Shown here piece by piece: positions 1 through 8,597 of a stretch of DNA of 64,000 nucleotides. A program made the translations under genes and the position numbers. Position 1 is the first letter of the stretch. The number at the start of each line of letters is the position of its first letter. The notes below the pieces were generated by a model. It searched no databases and was not told the origin of the DNA. It was given only the letters and a program-made list of their open reading frames with translations. The stretch is from Actinomycetes bacterium (GTDB lineage: Bacteria > Actinomycetota > Acidimicrobiia > Acidimicrobiales > JAMCPL01), in the NCBI GenBank assembly GCA_021846515.1, contig JAJZWU010000011.1, positions 1 through 64,000 on the forward strand, in the 5' to 3' direction.

Positions 1-114
1 GATTTGGGTTTCGGAATTTCAAGAACTACCGGATACGAGCCCTACTCTATGCTGGCAGACCAAACTGGCGGGTACTTGGTTCAATCGTGGTTGGATGAGT
101 ATTGGCCCCGCTAG
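1..114 (+). CDS. C-terminal end of an unidentified protein (partial)
   Basis: Frame 1 is open from the first base to a TAG at 112-114 and encodes 37 residues, including the stretch GYEPYSMLADQTGGYLVQSW. The upstream part lies outside the window. The tail is rich in aromatic residues and ends WLDEYWPR. I do not recognise the family. It converges with the etfBA fusion, whose stop lies 36 bp further on, so the two transcription units meet here. That it is coding rests only on the open frame, the normal composition and the clean stop before the convergent gene. Confidence 0.45.
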   Translation, partial: DLGFGISRTTGYEPYSMLADQTGGYLVQSWLDEYWPR

Positions 115-150
115 AATCCGAAGAGCCATCATGGCGCATTGCTGGCAACC

Positions 151-1998
151 TTAAACCTTGAGCGAAACTTCAATCGCTCTGTGCAGGGCAGGAACCAGCT
201 CTCTCCAATCTCCCACCATTCCTATATCGCACTGCTGGAAGATGGCGGCATCAGGATCATTATTCAAAGCGACAACCATACCTGCACCTCGCGTACCCAA
301 CATATGGTTGGTCTTGCCCTGCACTCCTATTGCCACATAGATTTTTGGCGACACACTGATACCGGTAATTCCCACTTGTAACGCCCTGGATAGATGACCC
401 TTATCGGTGACTTTGCGTGTAGCGACTACCTGAGCACCCAATATCTCGACAAGCGGATCGATACGGGTGTAGTAGGCAGGGTCCACACCAGCCCCCACGC
501 AGACCAATACTTCCGACGAAAGAATGGCGCCAATATCTACCTCCCGTACCTGCTTATGGATCTTTATTCTCCGGCGCGGAGCGGTAACAATATGATCTAC
601 CCTCAACTTTGGTTGAGCCAAAATATCGTCATGACGAAGCCGGCTGCTCAGCGTGCCAGGCCGAACCGTCACTACCTGCATGGGAGAGGTAATACCAATC
701 TCTGCGACCAAACTCCCGCCAAATACCGGCTTTATAGCTACTACGCCCCCATCTCGTACTTCCAGCCCAATTGCATCTCCGGCAACACCGGACAAACTAC
801 CAGCCCCCATACGTGCAGCCACCTCGCGACCATAGGTGGTACTGGGAGCCAGCAATACCCTGAGCGGATTATCTTGTAGCCATTTGACTACAGCCTCAGC
901 CATATCCTCCGGCGTCTCGGCGCCTTCCATTACAACCAGATAAGTGCAGGCTGCAGGTAGAAAACACCCTGGATCCATGCCCAAATTGCCATCTTGACAA
1001 CCATAAAAAGCAACCACAGATGGATCTTCAAGCTGGCTGGCAACCTCAGCAGCCGACTCCAGCAGTTCGGCATTAAGATAATCTCGCCCAGGCTCAAGCA
1101 GCACGCCCACCCTGATTCCGGATGTAGCAAATTCAGCTTCTTCATAGCTACCCGTAACATTAGAGACGCTACTGCGCAAAGATGATACTTGATTTTCCCG
1201 CGGAGACGCGAAAAACAACATCCCCTCTTCTCTCAAGATGTGTACAGCATGGGTTGCCTGCTCTGCGGGGGTACCATTGAGTACAATACATTTGCGTGTA
1301 TGCTCCACGGATCTTACCCTGCCGACCACCGTTGGGCTTCCTTCCTGGCCATAGCTTCCCGGCCCGAGTTGGGTGGCATCCATGACATGTATAAGGCTAC
1401 TGTCCACCGAATTAAGTTTTTCGGACTCGGATACCCTGGCTGGTGCAGAAAGTCGTTCGGCACATGCAACGATTGCGGGAGGGCTGCAGGAAGCTTCCAA
1501 CCATCCATCGTCTGTCTCGCACTTGGCCCAGATAATTCCATCTCGAAGTTCTATCTCTCTGGCTGCCGGCACAAACGGGAAATCGAGAAGCTGAGCCAAC
1601 TCTGGCGCAACCTGACCGGTATCGGAGTCGGTAGATGCCTTACCGGTCAGAATAAGATCGAATGGAGCATAATTCTTGAGAGCATGTGCCAGCACCCTGG
1701 CAGTCACAAGCGTATCGCTTCCGGCAAGAGCAGGATCCGTAATAAGAACCGCTTCGTCGGCTCCGTAAGCAACAGCCTCACGAGCTACTGCCTCCGCAGA
1801 TGGTGGCCCCATCGTAAATGCTATACAGGTACCGCCACCCTGTATGGCCAGCTTCACGGCAGTCGCCAGGGCACGCCGACACCACGGATTCATTTCCAGA
1901 TCCACCTGATTCCTAAGCAACCTTCCGTTGCTGTCCAGCTCCGTTAGATCTGATTTGGGAACCTGCTTTAACAAGACGGCGACACGCATGAACATCAT
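151..1998 (-). CDS. etfBA: Electron transfer flavoprotein, fused beta and alpha subunits
   Basis: One 615-residue chain carries a complete EtfB-like domain (about residues 4-245, starting MRVAVLLKQVPKSD, with the nucleotide-loop segment GKASTDSDTGQVAPELA) followed by EtfA (about 285-615). The EtfA FAD domain is recognisable by VGITG, IYVAIGVQGKTNH and NNDPDAAIFQQCDIGMVGDW. ETF carries electrons from acyl-CoA and other flavin dehydrogenases to a membrane quinone reductase. The subunits are normally separate genes, so this is a natural fusion with a linker of about 40 residues. Three in-frame ATGs (1998, 1995, 1989) are possible; GGAAGG upstream suits the first two. It is the last gene of the minus-strand run and begins right after the VIT gene. 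The EtfD-like gene at 23.8 kb is a plausible electron acceptor. Confidence 0.9.
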   Translation of the reverse strand: MMFMRVAVLLKQVPKSDLTELDSNGRLLRNQVDLEMNPWCRRALATAVKLAIQGGGTCIAFTMGPPSAEAVAREAVAYGADEAVLITDPALAGSDTLVTARVLAHALKNYAPFDLILTGKASTDSDTGQVAPELAQLLDFPFVPAAREIELRDGIIWAKCETDDGWLEASCSPPAIVACAERLSAPARVSESEKLNSVDSSLIHVMDATQLGPGSYGQEGSPTVVGRVRSVEHTRKCIVLNGTPAEQATHAVHILREEGMLFFASPRENQVSSLRSSVSNVTGSYEEAEFATSGIRVGVLLEPGRDYLNAELLESAAEVASQLEDPSVVAFYGCQDGNLGMDPGCFLPAACTYLVVMEGAETPEDMAEAVVKWLQDNPLRVLLAPSTTYGREVAARMGAGSLSGVAGDAIGLEVRDGGVVAIKPVFGGSLVAEIGITSPMQVVTVRPGTLSSRLRHDDILAQPKLRVDHIVTAPRRRIKIHKQVREVDIGAILSSEVLVCVGAGVDPAYYTRIDPLVEILGAQVVATRKVTDKGHLSRALQVGITGISVSPKIYVAIGVQGKTNHMLGTRGAGMVVALNNDPDAAIFQQCDIGMVGDWRELVPALHRAIEVSLKV

Positions 1999-1999
1999 T

Positions 2000-2734
2000 C
2001 TACCTTCCGGTCTTGCCTATAATGCTTCCGACACCAAAGGCTATACCTGTAGCTACAACGGATAAGATGACCTGGCGCGCAACAGAACGTAGCAACGAGC
2101 GCCCAGTGAAACCAGCCAATGCAGCGCCTACTGCAACAGCCATAACGATGGCCAGCACTATGGTGATCAAGACAGCCTGGAATCCCTGGGTCACGAACCA
2201 GGGCAGGAGTGGAACCACAGCACCCAGAGCAAACGAACCAAACGAGGCAGCAGCAGCCAGTAGCGGATTGCCAAGCTGGCCGGAATCCAAGCCAAGTTCC
2301 TCACGCACATGAGTTTCCAGAGCCATGTCATCACTACCCATCATCACCGTAGCGACCTCATGAGCAAGATCGGAAGGCAACCCCCGATTGCGGTATGTAT
2401 CGATCAATTCTCTAAGCTCTTCCTCGGGGTATTGCTCAATCTCAAGACGTTCCAGCTCAATCTCCTTTTGAAGCAGTTCCTTCTGGGCCTGCGTTGAAAT
2501 GTACTCTCCGATAGCCATTGAGCACGCGCCGGCTACGAGACCTGCCAAACCTGCAAGACGCACAATCGCGGCGACCGGATGTGCCCCGACCATGCCAACT
2601 ATGAGTGAGACGTTGGTTACCAATCCGTCACTGATACCAAAAACGGCAGCCTTTGCGCCTCCATCCTTGACCGTTCTGTGCCACTCTCGTATGTGTCCCC
2701 CTTCCAACTTTCTCCATTTAGAAACAGCTATCAT
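2000..2734 (-). CDS. VIT1/CCC1-family metal (Fe2+/Mn2+) transporter
   Basis: This 244-residue membrane protein starts with the family hallmark GGAKAAVFGISDGLVTNVSL, followed by a helix pair and MAIGEYISTQAQKEL, as in VIT1/CCC1 proteins. A charged cytoplasmic segment (about 85-150, rich in Glu with EIELERLEIEQYPEEE) corresponds to the metal-binding region of the family. Three or four hydrophobic helices fill the C-terminal half. Members move Fe2+ or Mn2+ out of the cytoplasm, usually by proton exchange. The start has a strong SD (AAGGAGAGGTGA). It sits 10 bp after the histidine kinase and 1 bp before etfBA, so the two-component system may control it. The metal is inferred from the family. Confidence 0.85.
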   Translation of the reverse strand: MIAVSKWRKLEGGHIREWHRTVKDGGAKAAVFGISDGLVTNVSLIVGMVGAHPVAAIVRLAGLAGLVAGACSMAIGEYISTQAQKELLQKEIELERLEIEQYPEEELRELIDTYRNRGLPSDLAHEVATVMMGSDDMALETHVREELGLDSGQLGNPLLAAAASFGSFALGAVVPLLPWFVTQGFQAVLITIVLAIVMAVAVGAALAGFTGRSLLRSVARQVILSVVATGIAFGVGSIIGKTGR

Positions 2735-2744
2735 TCACCTCTCC

Positions 2745-4307
2745 TTACTCATTCATTGCAAACGGCCGTTCACCTTCATTCTTCTCATCCGCCTGCCCCG
2801 CCGATTCCGCCGACATCACCTGCCCGGACAGCTTCTGGGAGGTACTGCCTTCCCGTTCCGATACTTCCGGGGTACCATCCGCCAATGGAAGCTGTACAAA
2901 CACACGGGTTCCGCCATTCGGTAAGTTCGTAATGCCGGCAAAGCCTCCAAACCGTTTCACAAACATACGAACTATGGCCAGACCGAGTCCGCTACCTTTC
3001 AGCCCATCACCTGCAGCACCGCGAGATGGATCCGCCCGCGTAAAGAGATCGAATGCCTTGGGCAGAAAACTCTCTGGAATGCCCTGCCCATGATCGATAA
3101 CTTCGAATACCGCCATATCGCCGGACTCACTTGAATAATGACGGTGGAGACCAACCTCTACAAACGAGTTGGCAGGTGCATAACGAATAGCGTTGTCGAG
3201 CAGATTCTCCACTACCCGCCTGAAACCCATCCCATCCACCATACAAGCAATATCCGGTTCGGCATCGAGTAGTAAGTCAATACCCTTGCGTGCAGCACTT
3301 GCCTGATAGGCAGAGAGCGATTCGGCAATCAATGGCTCCAGCAATTGTACGGCAGATTGCATCGGCAGTTCCCCTCTATGCTCCTGGGTCATTCCCTGAG
3401 TCAGTTCTTCCCCCTGAGCCAGGGTCAGCAATTGCTCTGAAAGATAGATCATATCCTCAACGCGATGATTGACCACATCGAGAGTCTCCTGAAAACTCTC
3501 CACACTCTTGCCCGGACCGCAGGCCAGTTCCAGCTCTGCCTTTAGAGCTGCCAGAGGTGTACGCAATTCATGGCTGGCAGCAGCAACAAACCCCCGTTGC
3601 TGCGACTGAGATGCGTACAGCCGCTCAAGCAGCGCGTTTAGCGTGACAGCAAGCGCCGAGAGTTCGTCATGTGTACGGGGATCGGTTAATCTCGTACCGA
3701 GTCCTGCATCCGAGATGGCTTCAGCCTGTGCCCTGAGATGCTCAACCGGCCGTAACGCTCCTCTGGTAAGTACCCACGCTCCGGCGGCGGCCAACAGGAT
3801 CAGCAAGGGTCCTCCAATAAAGAGAGCATCATGAAGCCGGCTGAGCGAATCGTTCATCTGATCCATTGACGCCCCCACTACGACTGTCTGCTCCGACCCC
3901 AGTGTAAACGTTTTGACAAGCAGAAGATGTGCATTTTTCCAAACGGCCCGGCTCGCCTCTATCCACACCAGGTGGTTCCTGGCCTCATGCAGCCCGGCGC
4001 CATTAACAAGAGGGAGAGCGCCTGCCACTTCGGTGGTGTATTCCAGATTCCCCGCCGGTCCGATCACCTGAACCAGGCTCTGGTCCGGCTGCAATACGAC
4101 GGTGCTACTACCGGCGCCTCCAGTTGCCAGAGGAAGAGTATGCGCAGAGATGTCTGCCTCGACCCGACCGGCTCTGCGCACCAAAGACCTCTCGATTGTA
4201 GCCCGTATGCCACCGGCCAAACTGGCATCAAATGCGATGCTTCCACCCAACACTATAACCGCCGCAACGACTGCCACTATGGCAGCCAGCCTTAACCTGA
4301 TAGGCAT
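2745..4307 (-). CDS. Two-component sensor histidine kinase
   Basis: The likely start is the ATG at 4307, directly before the first membrane helix (MPIRLRLAAIVAVV) and overlapping the response regulator by 16 bp; the open frame runs back to 4454 but only inside that gene. Order: TM1 (about 5-27), an extracytoplasmic sensor region of about 130 residues, TM2 (163-182), HAMP (185-235), HisKA with AAASHELRTPLAALK (phospho-His 246), and HATPase with NLLDNAIRYAP, VIDHGQGIP and GSGLGLAIVR. A polar tail of about 40 residues follows the catalytic domain. It pairs with the OmpR-type regulator just upstream. The ligand is unknown; the position downstream of a sugar importer makes a carbohydrate or envelope signal a guess. 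Confidence 0.92.
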   Translation of the reverse strand: MPIRLRLAAIVAVVAAVIVLGGSIAFDASLAGGIRATIERSLVRRAGRVEADISAHTLPLATGGAGSSTVVLQPDQSLVQVIGPAGNLEYTTEVAGALPLVNGAGLHEARNHLVWIEASRAVWKNAHLLLVKTFTLGSEQTVVVGASMDQMNDSLSRLHDALFIGGPLLILLAAAGAWVLTRGALRPVEHLRAQAEAISDAGLGTRLTDPRTHDELSALAVTLNALLERLYASQSQQRGFVAAASHELRTPLAALKAELELACGPGKSVESFQETLDVVNHRVEDMIYLSEQLLTLAQGEELTQGMTQEHRGELPMQSAVQLLEPLIAESLSAYQASAARKGIDLLLDAEPDIACMVDGMGFRRVVENLLDNAIRYAPANSFVEVGLHRHYSSESGDMAVFEVIDHGQGIPESFLPKAFDLFTRADPSRGAAGDGLKGSGLGLAIVRMFVKRFGGFAGITNLPNGGTRVFVQLPLADGTPEVSEREGSTSQKLSGQVMSAESAGQADEKNEGERPFAMNE

Positions 4308-5047
4308 TTTACCAACATCGGGAGTTGCAACCGCCACCCTACGCGATGAAGCGTCTCGAGACTGGCACTGCCAAACGGCTGCTCTACCTTCTTTCGCAAG
4401 TGAGCGACATACTGGTCGACAACATTGCTTGAAACGTTCGTGCCCCTTCCCCATACGCCGGCAAGAATAGTCTCACGAGTCAGTACTATACCTGGATGCC
4501 TGACAAACATGACCAGCACATCAAACTCCCGCGGTGACAGCTCCAAAATTACCTGTCCTCGCCACGCCCTTCTGCTCATCAGATCGACATGCAAATCTCC
4601 GGCACTGAAAAATGTGGACACCGGTCCTCGCGAACGGTGAAGGATTGCGTGGACACGAGCCACCAACTCCCTGAGAGAAAATGGCTTTACGATATAATCG
4701 TCTGCGCCAAGAGTAAATCCCTGAATCCGATGATCGATACTGCCGAGAGCGGTCATCATTATAATAGGCACCTGCTCTCTCTCCCTGCGAAGGAAACGGC
4801 ATACTTCGAATCCATCCATTCCAGGAAGCAGGACATCAAGTACCACCACATCGAAGTACTTCTCCCTCATCGCTTCCAACGCCGCCTCGCCGGTACTCAC
4901 CGTCTGGACAGTAAAATGGTCTTCCTCCAACCGCCGTCGCAGTACACCGGCAAAGTGCTGGTCATCCTCGACAACCAGCACCCTGCCAATTCCGGTAATC
5001 CCGGTAATCTCCCCACCGGCATCGGGGGAGTCCGTCACTATAGCCAC
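4292..5047 (-). CDS. OmpR/PhoB-family response regulator
   Basis: The 251-residue protein has a receiver domain (about 22-138) with acidic pocket VVEDD, phospho-acceptor Asp71 in VVVLDVLLPGMDG, the conserved Thr in MMTA and the Lys in VKPF. A winged-helix DNA-binding domain follows (about 150-245; ELSPREFDVLVMFVRHPG and VDQYVAHLRKKVE). The start is a GTG that immediately abuts the stop of the substrate-binding protein gene, which suggests translational coupling. The kinase gene overlaps its 3' end. About 20 residues precede the receiver domain and look disordered. Targets are unknown; self-regulation of the importer run is a reasonable guess. Confidence 0.93.
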   Translation of the reverse strand: MAIVTDSPDAGGEITGITGIGRVLVVEDDQHFAGVLRRRLEEDHFTVQTVSTGEAALEAMREKYFDVVVLDVLLPGMDGFEVCRFLRREREQVPIIMMTALGSIDHRIQGFTLGADDYIVKPFSLRELVARVHAILHRSRGPVSTFFSAGDLHVDLMSRRAWRGQVILELSPREFDVLVMFVRHPGIVLTRETILAGVWGRGTNVSSNVVDQYVAHLRKKVEQPFGSASLETLHRVGWRLQLPMLVKCLSG

Positions 5048-6475
5048 CTACAGTTCACTGGCGCCGCTCATGTAAGAGTTACCTGAGCTGTCCAGCTTGG
5101 CAAGTCCGGCGGAAACTGACTCCTTACCGGTGACGATGTCGTAAAAGGCGGAATCCAGCACTGCCTGTACCTCTTTGTAGCTGTCACTTACCGGTCTCGG
5201 ATAGCTGTACGGTGATTCTGCAGCCTGTATCGTCGCCGCCTCGCCTGGATGGCTTGCCAGGAACGAAGCCGGCATAGCGGCAATTCCGGCACGAGTCTCA
5301 GGGGGGTAGCCGGTGGCTTCAGCCCATGCAACCTGCTGTGCCGGCTCGAACCACCACTGGACGAAGGTCCAAGCCGCCTCGTCCTGAGCATGGGTATGGC
5401 CCTTGGGAAGAACGAACCCAAGTCCCTGAGTCATGTTGTATGCATGGCCGGTAGAACCTCCCGGCTCGACAAAAGAACCGACAGGGAACTTCCCACCAAC
5501 GGCGGTGAGTGTCTTCTGGTAACCGGCGGAGGTACCGTCGATCATGGCCAATTTGCCTGCAGCCAGATCCTCTCTCAGGGTAGTACCGTGGTCGATGATG
5601 AGCTCTCCGTTGGCATACAGGTTGTGGAAGTATGAGAAGGTTGTTACCCCGGCAGGAGTATTGAAGTCTACCGAGTTACCGACGCTCATGCTCCCTTTCA
5701 GCCACGACCCGCCGTTACTGGCAAACGCCGGAAGGATATGCGAGGATGAGTCCTTCCATCCAAGCGGTATCAACCCCCCGCCAAGAGCCTTCAATTTTGC
5801 CGCATCTGCCGCAAGTCCACTCCAGGTCGTAGGCGGAGATGTAATACCGGCTTGGGCAAAGAGCGTCTTATTGTAATCGACTATCGAGAACTTTGCATCG
5901 GCCTGAAGGCGATAGTGCTGGCCGTTCACCTCGCCGTTTTTCCATATCGAAGGTACGAAGTTGTTCTTGTTTACTATGGAGCTTCCCTTCATAAAGCTGT
6001 TCCACGAGACTAATGCACCGGCTTTCACGTATATTCCGTCATAATGGCTAATCTCAGCAAGAATCGGAGGGTCTCCGGCAGCAAGTGCATCCTGCAACTT
6101 ACTTGATGCCTTGGTTACGTCGATGGATACGTGAATGCTCTTGTGCGTAGCGTCAAACTTCGACACCATAGCACTCATCTCAGTACCGACAGGTGGGCCG
6201 TTGTGAGACTCCCAAAGCACTATATCCTGTATCTTCGCGCTGGCATTCGAGCTGGCCGGCGATGAACTGCAAGCCGCAAGAAGGAGTGCGCCACAGGCGG
6301 CAAGCGCCGCGGGCAATCTGTAGCGTCGCCTGCCGGTGCCGCCCGATCTGCCCGGCTCTCCACTGCCACCCGGCACAAAGCCGGATATTACCTGGTCATC
6401 TTCTTGCAGGACATCCTTACTGTCTCCTGCAACTCTGTCGTTTCCTGCAACTCTGCAGTCTCTCAATTTATTCAT
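5048..6475 (-). CDS. Carbohydrate ABC transporter substrate-binding lipoprotein
   Basis: A family-1 extracellular solute-binding protein of 475 residues. The chosen ATG at 6475 has AAAGGAG upstream; the open frame continues to 6637 without a better signal. The signal peptide is odd: about 52 polar residues (with a repeated RVAG from a 13-bp direct repeat, TCCTGCAACTCTG twice) precede the hydrophobic core and lipobox LLLAAC. The mature part begins SSSPASSNASAK, then IVLWESHNGPPVGTEMSAMV, typical of MalE/UgpB-like proteins. It captures the substrate for the permeases encoded just upstream. The sugar cannot be read from sequence. It is followed without a gap by the response regulator. Confidence 0.88.
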   Translation of the reverse strand: MNKLRDCRVAGNDRVAGDSKDVLQEDDQVISGFVPGGSGEPGRSGGTGRRRYRLPAALAACGALLLAACSSSPASSNASAKIQDIVLWESHNGPPVGTEMSAMVSKFDATHKSIHVSIDVTKASSKLQDALAAGDPPILAEISHYDGIYVKAGALVSWNSFMKGSSIVNKNNFVPSIWKNGEVNGQHYRLQADAKFSIVDYNKTLFAQAGITSPPTTWSGLAADAAKLKALGGGLIPLGWKDSSSHILPAFASNGGSWLKGSMSVGNSVDFNTPAGVTTFSYFHNLYANGELIIDHGTTLREDLAAGKLAMIDGTSAGYQKTLTAVGGKFPVGSFVEPGGSTGHAYNMTQGLGFVLPKGHTHAQDEAAWTFVQWWFEPAQQVAWAEATGYPPETRAGIAAMPASFLASHPGEAATIQAAESPYSYPRPVSDSYKEVQAVLDSAFYDIVTGKESVSAGLAKLDSSGNSYMSGASEL

Positions 6476-6640
6476 GGGTACTTTATTTCTCCTTTTGCTC
6501 TGTAATTTGTTACCTAATCTGCTTTTTATTGATTCGATGACTATTTTTACGTTTTCTCGTAGCCGCCATCGCCAACTACGCATTCTTCCAAATGGCCTCT
6601 TACCGGCCACTCCACTCACTGTCACTGATTCACCCAATTA

Positions 6641-7564
6641 TCACTGGTTCACCCCACTATCACGACCGGCCACACCGGCAACGATGTGGCGCTGAAGAAG
6701 CAAGAACAGCACTACTATGGGAGCGAGTGCGAGCACCACCGCCGAGGTCAGCTTGCGCCAGTTGGCCTCAAAGGTCTGCATGTAATGGCTAAGCGCAACC
6801 TCGATCGGCTGGATGGCATGCGACTGGGTCATTATGAGCGGCCACTGGAATTGATTCCACGATATGATAAAGGTGAGTAATGCTGTGGTCACCACGGCGG
6901 GCTTTGCCAGAGGTAGGGCAACACGCCAGATGTACTTCAAGTGCCCTACGCCGTCGAGACGTGCTGCTTCCCAGTATTCGCGTGGTAATCCCTTGAAGAA
7001 TTGCCGGAATAGGAAAACGCCAAAGGTGCTGGCGGCAAATGGGAGTATCTGGATCGCATAGGTGTTGAGCAGGTGCAAGTGCATCGCTATCGCGTACTGG
7101 GGAACCAGTAAAGCCTGTGTAGGCAACATCATGACACCTATAGCCATGAGAAACAGGAAACCGGATCCTCTGAACTTCAACTCGGCAAGAGCGTAACCAG
7201 CCATAGCCGAGGTGGCTATAACAAGTATAACGGTGCTGCCCGCAATAAAGACAGTATTAGCCATGTAGCGCAACCAATGTGTATGAGTAAGCACATAGGT
7301 GAACGCCCCAGTATGGAATGCCGGCAGGAAGTTGGGGGGGATCGAAAATACCCCTCCATGGGTGTTGAAGGCAGTTACCACTACCCAGTAAAGCGGAAAG
7401 GCAAAAATCACAGCCACCGCAGCCATGGCAAGCTGATGCATAATCCTCCTCGCTTGCCGGCCGGATCTTGCCATACTTTTGCGTGCGCCTGATTTCTGTA
7501 TACCGAGTCCTGCACCCTCCACGGCCTGTCTGGCATCTGCTCTATCTCGTGTAATAACTTTCAT
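6641..7564 (-). CDS. Carbohydrate ABC transporter permease, MalG type
   Basis: A 307-residue inner-membrane permease with six predicted helices and the EAA loop REYWEAARLDGVGHLKYIWR that contacts the ATPase. The N-terminal helix (about 40-62) and the following loop containing FNTHGGVFSIPP are typical of the MalG/CUT1 branch. About 35 polar residues precede the first helix. The start has GGAGG at good spacing. It is the second permease of the operon, located between the MalF-type gene and the binding-protein gene. Confidence 0.9.
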   Translation of the reverse strand: MKVITRDRADARQAVEGAGLGIQKSGARKSMARSGRQARRIMHQLAMAAVAVIFAFPLYWVVVTAFNTHGGVFSIPPNFLPAFHTGAFTYVLTHTHWLRYMANTVFIAGSTVILVIATSAMAGYALAELKFRGSGFLFLMAIGVMMLPTQALLVPQYAIAMHLHLLNTYAIQILPFAASTFGVFLFRQFFKGLPREYWEAARLDGVGHLKYIWRVALPLAKPAVVTTALLTFIISWNQFQWPLIMTQSHAIQPIEVALSHYMQTFEANWRKLTSAVVLALAPIVVLFLLLQRHIVAGVAGRDSGVNQ

Positions 7565-7595
7565 GGTCTATGCCTCCTCCATCTCAGCCTCTATT

Positions 7596-8597
7596 TCAGC
7601 GGTAAAATACGACACGATCCGAAATCCATTTCTGTACAAGCGTCAAGGTCATGATTATGCCGAAAAGCACCAGGCTCATAGCTGCTGCCAAAGAAAAGTG
7701 CTCGTAAACAAAAGCAGTCTGGTAGACCAGCAGGGCATCCGTAGTGGTTGCAAACGCCGGGCCACCGGCGCCACCATGAGGTCCTCCCGTCATCGCGTAT
7801 ATCTGCGAAAACGCCTGCCAGCTGTTGATGGTCGATAGCAGTACAACGAAAAAAGTAGTCGGCGATATGAGCGGCCAGATCACACGGCGAAATATCTGGT
7901 ACCGCTTGGCGCCGTCGAGGCGGGCAACCTCAAGTAACTCTCTCGGGACCATCGAAAGCCCGGCCAGGAAAATAATGACGTACAGTCCCAGCGAATGCCA
8001 GAGGCTGTCGATTATCACAGCAGGAAGCGCCCAGTGGACACTTTCAAGCCACCCAAGTGCGGGCAGTCCCATATGGGTAAGGACGAAGTTTGCCAGACCG
8101 AAATGAGGATTAAATATCCATACCCATATGATGGAAGTGGCGACGACCGGCGTGACATGTGGAAGGAATACTGCACCGCGCCAGATACCTGCACCGCGCC
8201 GTCGGCTGGATACCGCCTCCTTCAAAAGAAGCGCTATGCCGAGAGAGAGGAGCACGGTAGCAGGGATCATGACCACCGTGTAGTAAGCGGAGGTGAGTAG
8301 CGAATGCAAAAAGAGCGGCTGATGTATAAGTATCCGGAAGTTGGCAAGTCCCACGAATTTCGTTGCCGAGGAAAGAACGCTCCAATGGAAGAACGAGATA
8401 TAGAGTAGGTAGGCCGCCGGTATATAAAAGAAGAGTACGAATACCGCCGTAGCCGGTAGCATGAGACCGTAAGCCACCAGTCGGTCCTGGAGACGGCGGA
8501 ATTGGAGAGGGAGGACACTCCGCCGTCTCTTGACCGGTGTGTTGCTGGTGTAATCGGTTCCCCTGGTGGGAGAAGTGGTGGTTGCAGTTACCGTCAT
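7596..8597 (-). CDS. Carbohydrate ABC transporter permease, MalF type
   Basis: This 333-residue permease has a short cytoplasmic N-terminus with a basic patch (KRRRSVLPLQFRRLQDR), six hydrophobic helices and the EAA motif RELLEVARLDGAKRYQIFRR. This is the MalF/UgpA partner of the MalG-type gene that follows. Its start overlaps the stop of the ATPase gene by 4 bp (ATGA), indicating coupled translation. The substrate is inferred only as carbohydrate from the CUT1 resemblance of the whole cassette. Confidence 0.9.
   Translation of the reverse strand: MTVTATTTSPTRGTDYTSNTPVKRRRSVLPLQFRRLQDRLVAYGLMLPATAVFVLFFYIPAAYLLYISFFHWSVLSSATKFVGLANFRILIHQPLFLHSLLTSAYYTVVMIPATVLLSLGIALLLKEAVSSRRRGAGIWRGAVFLPHVTPVVATSIIWVWIFNPHFGLANFVLTHMGLPALGWLESVHWALPAVIIDSLWHSLGLYVIIFLAGLSMVPRELLEVARLDGAKRYQIFRRVIWPLISPTTFFVVLLSTINSWQAFSQIYAMTGGPHGGAGGPAFATTTDALLVYQTAFVYEHFSLAAAMSLVLFGIIMTLTLVQKWISDRVVFYR

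Noticed and set aside
394-879. Plus-strand ORF of 161 codons opposite etfBA
   Set aside because: It lies wholly opposite a strongly recognised ETF coding sequence, with Cys/Tyr-rich composition and no motif; an antisense shadow.
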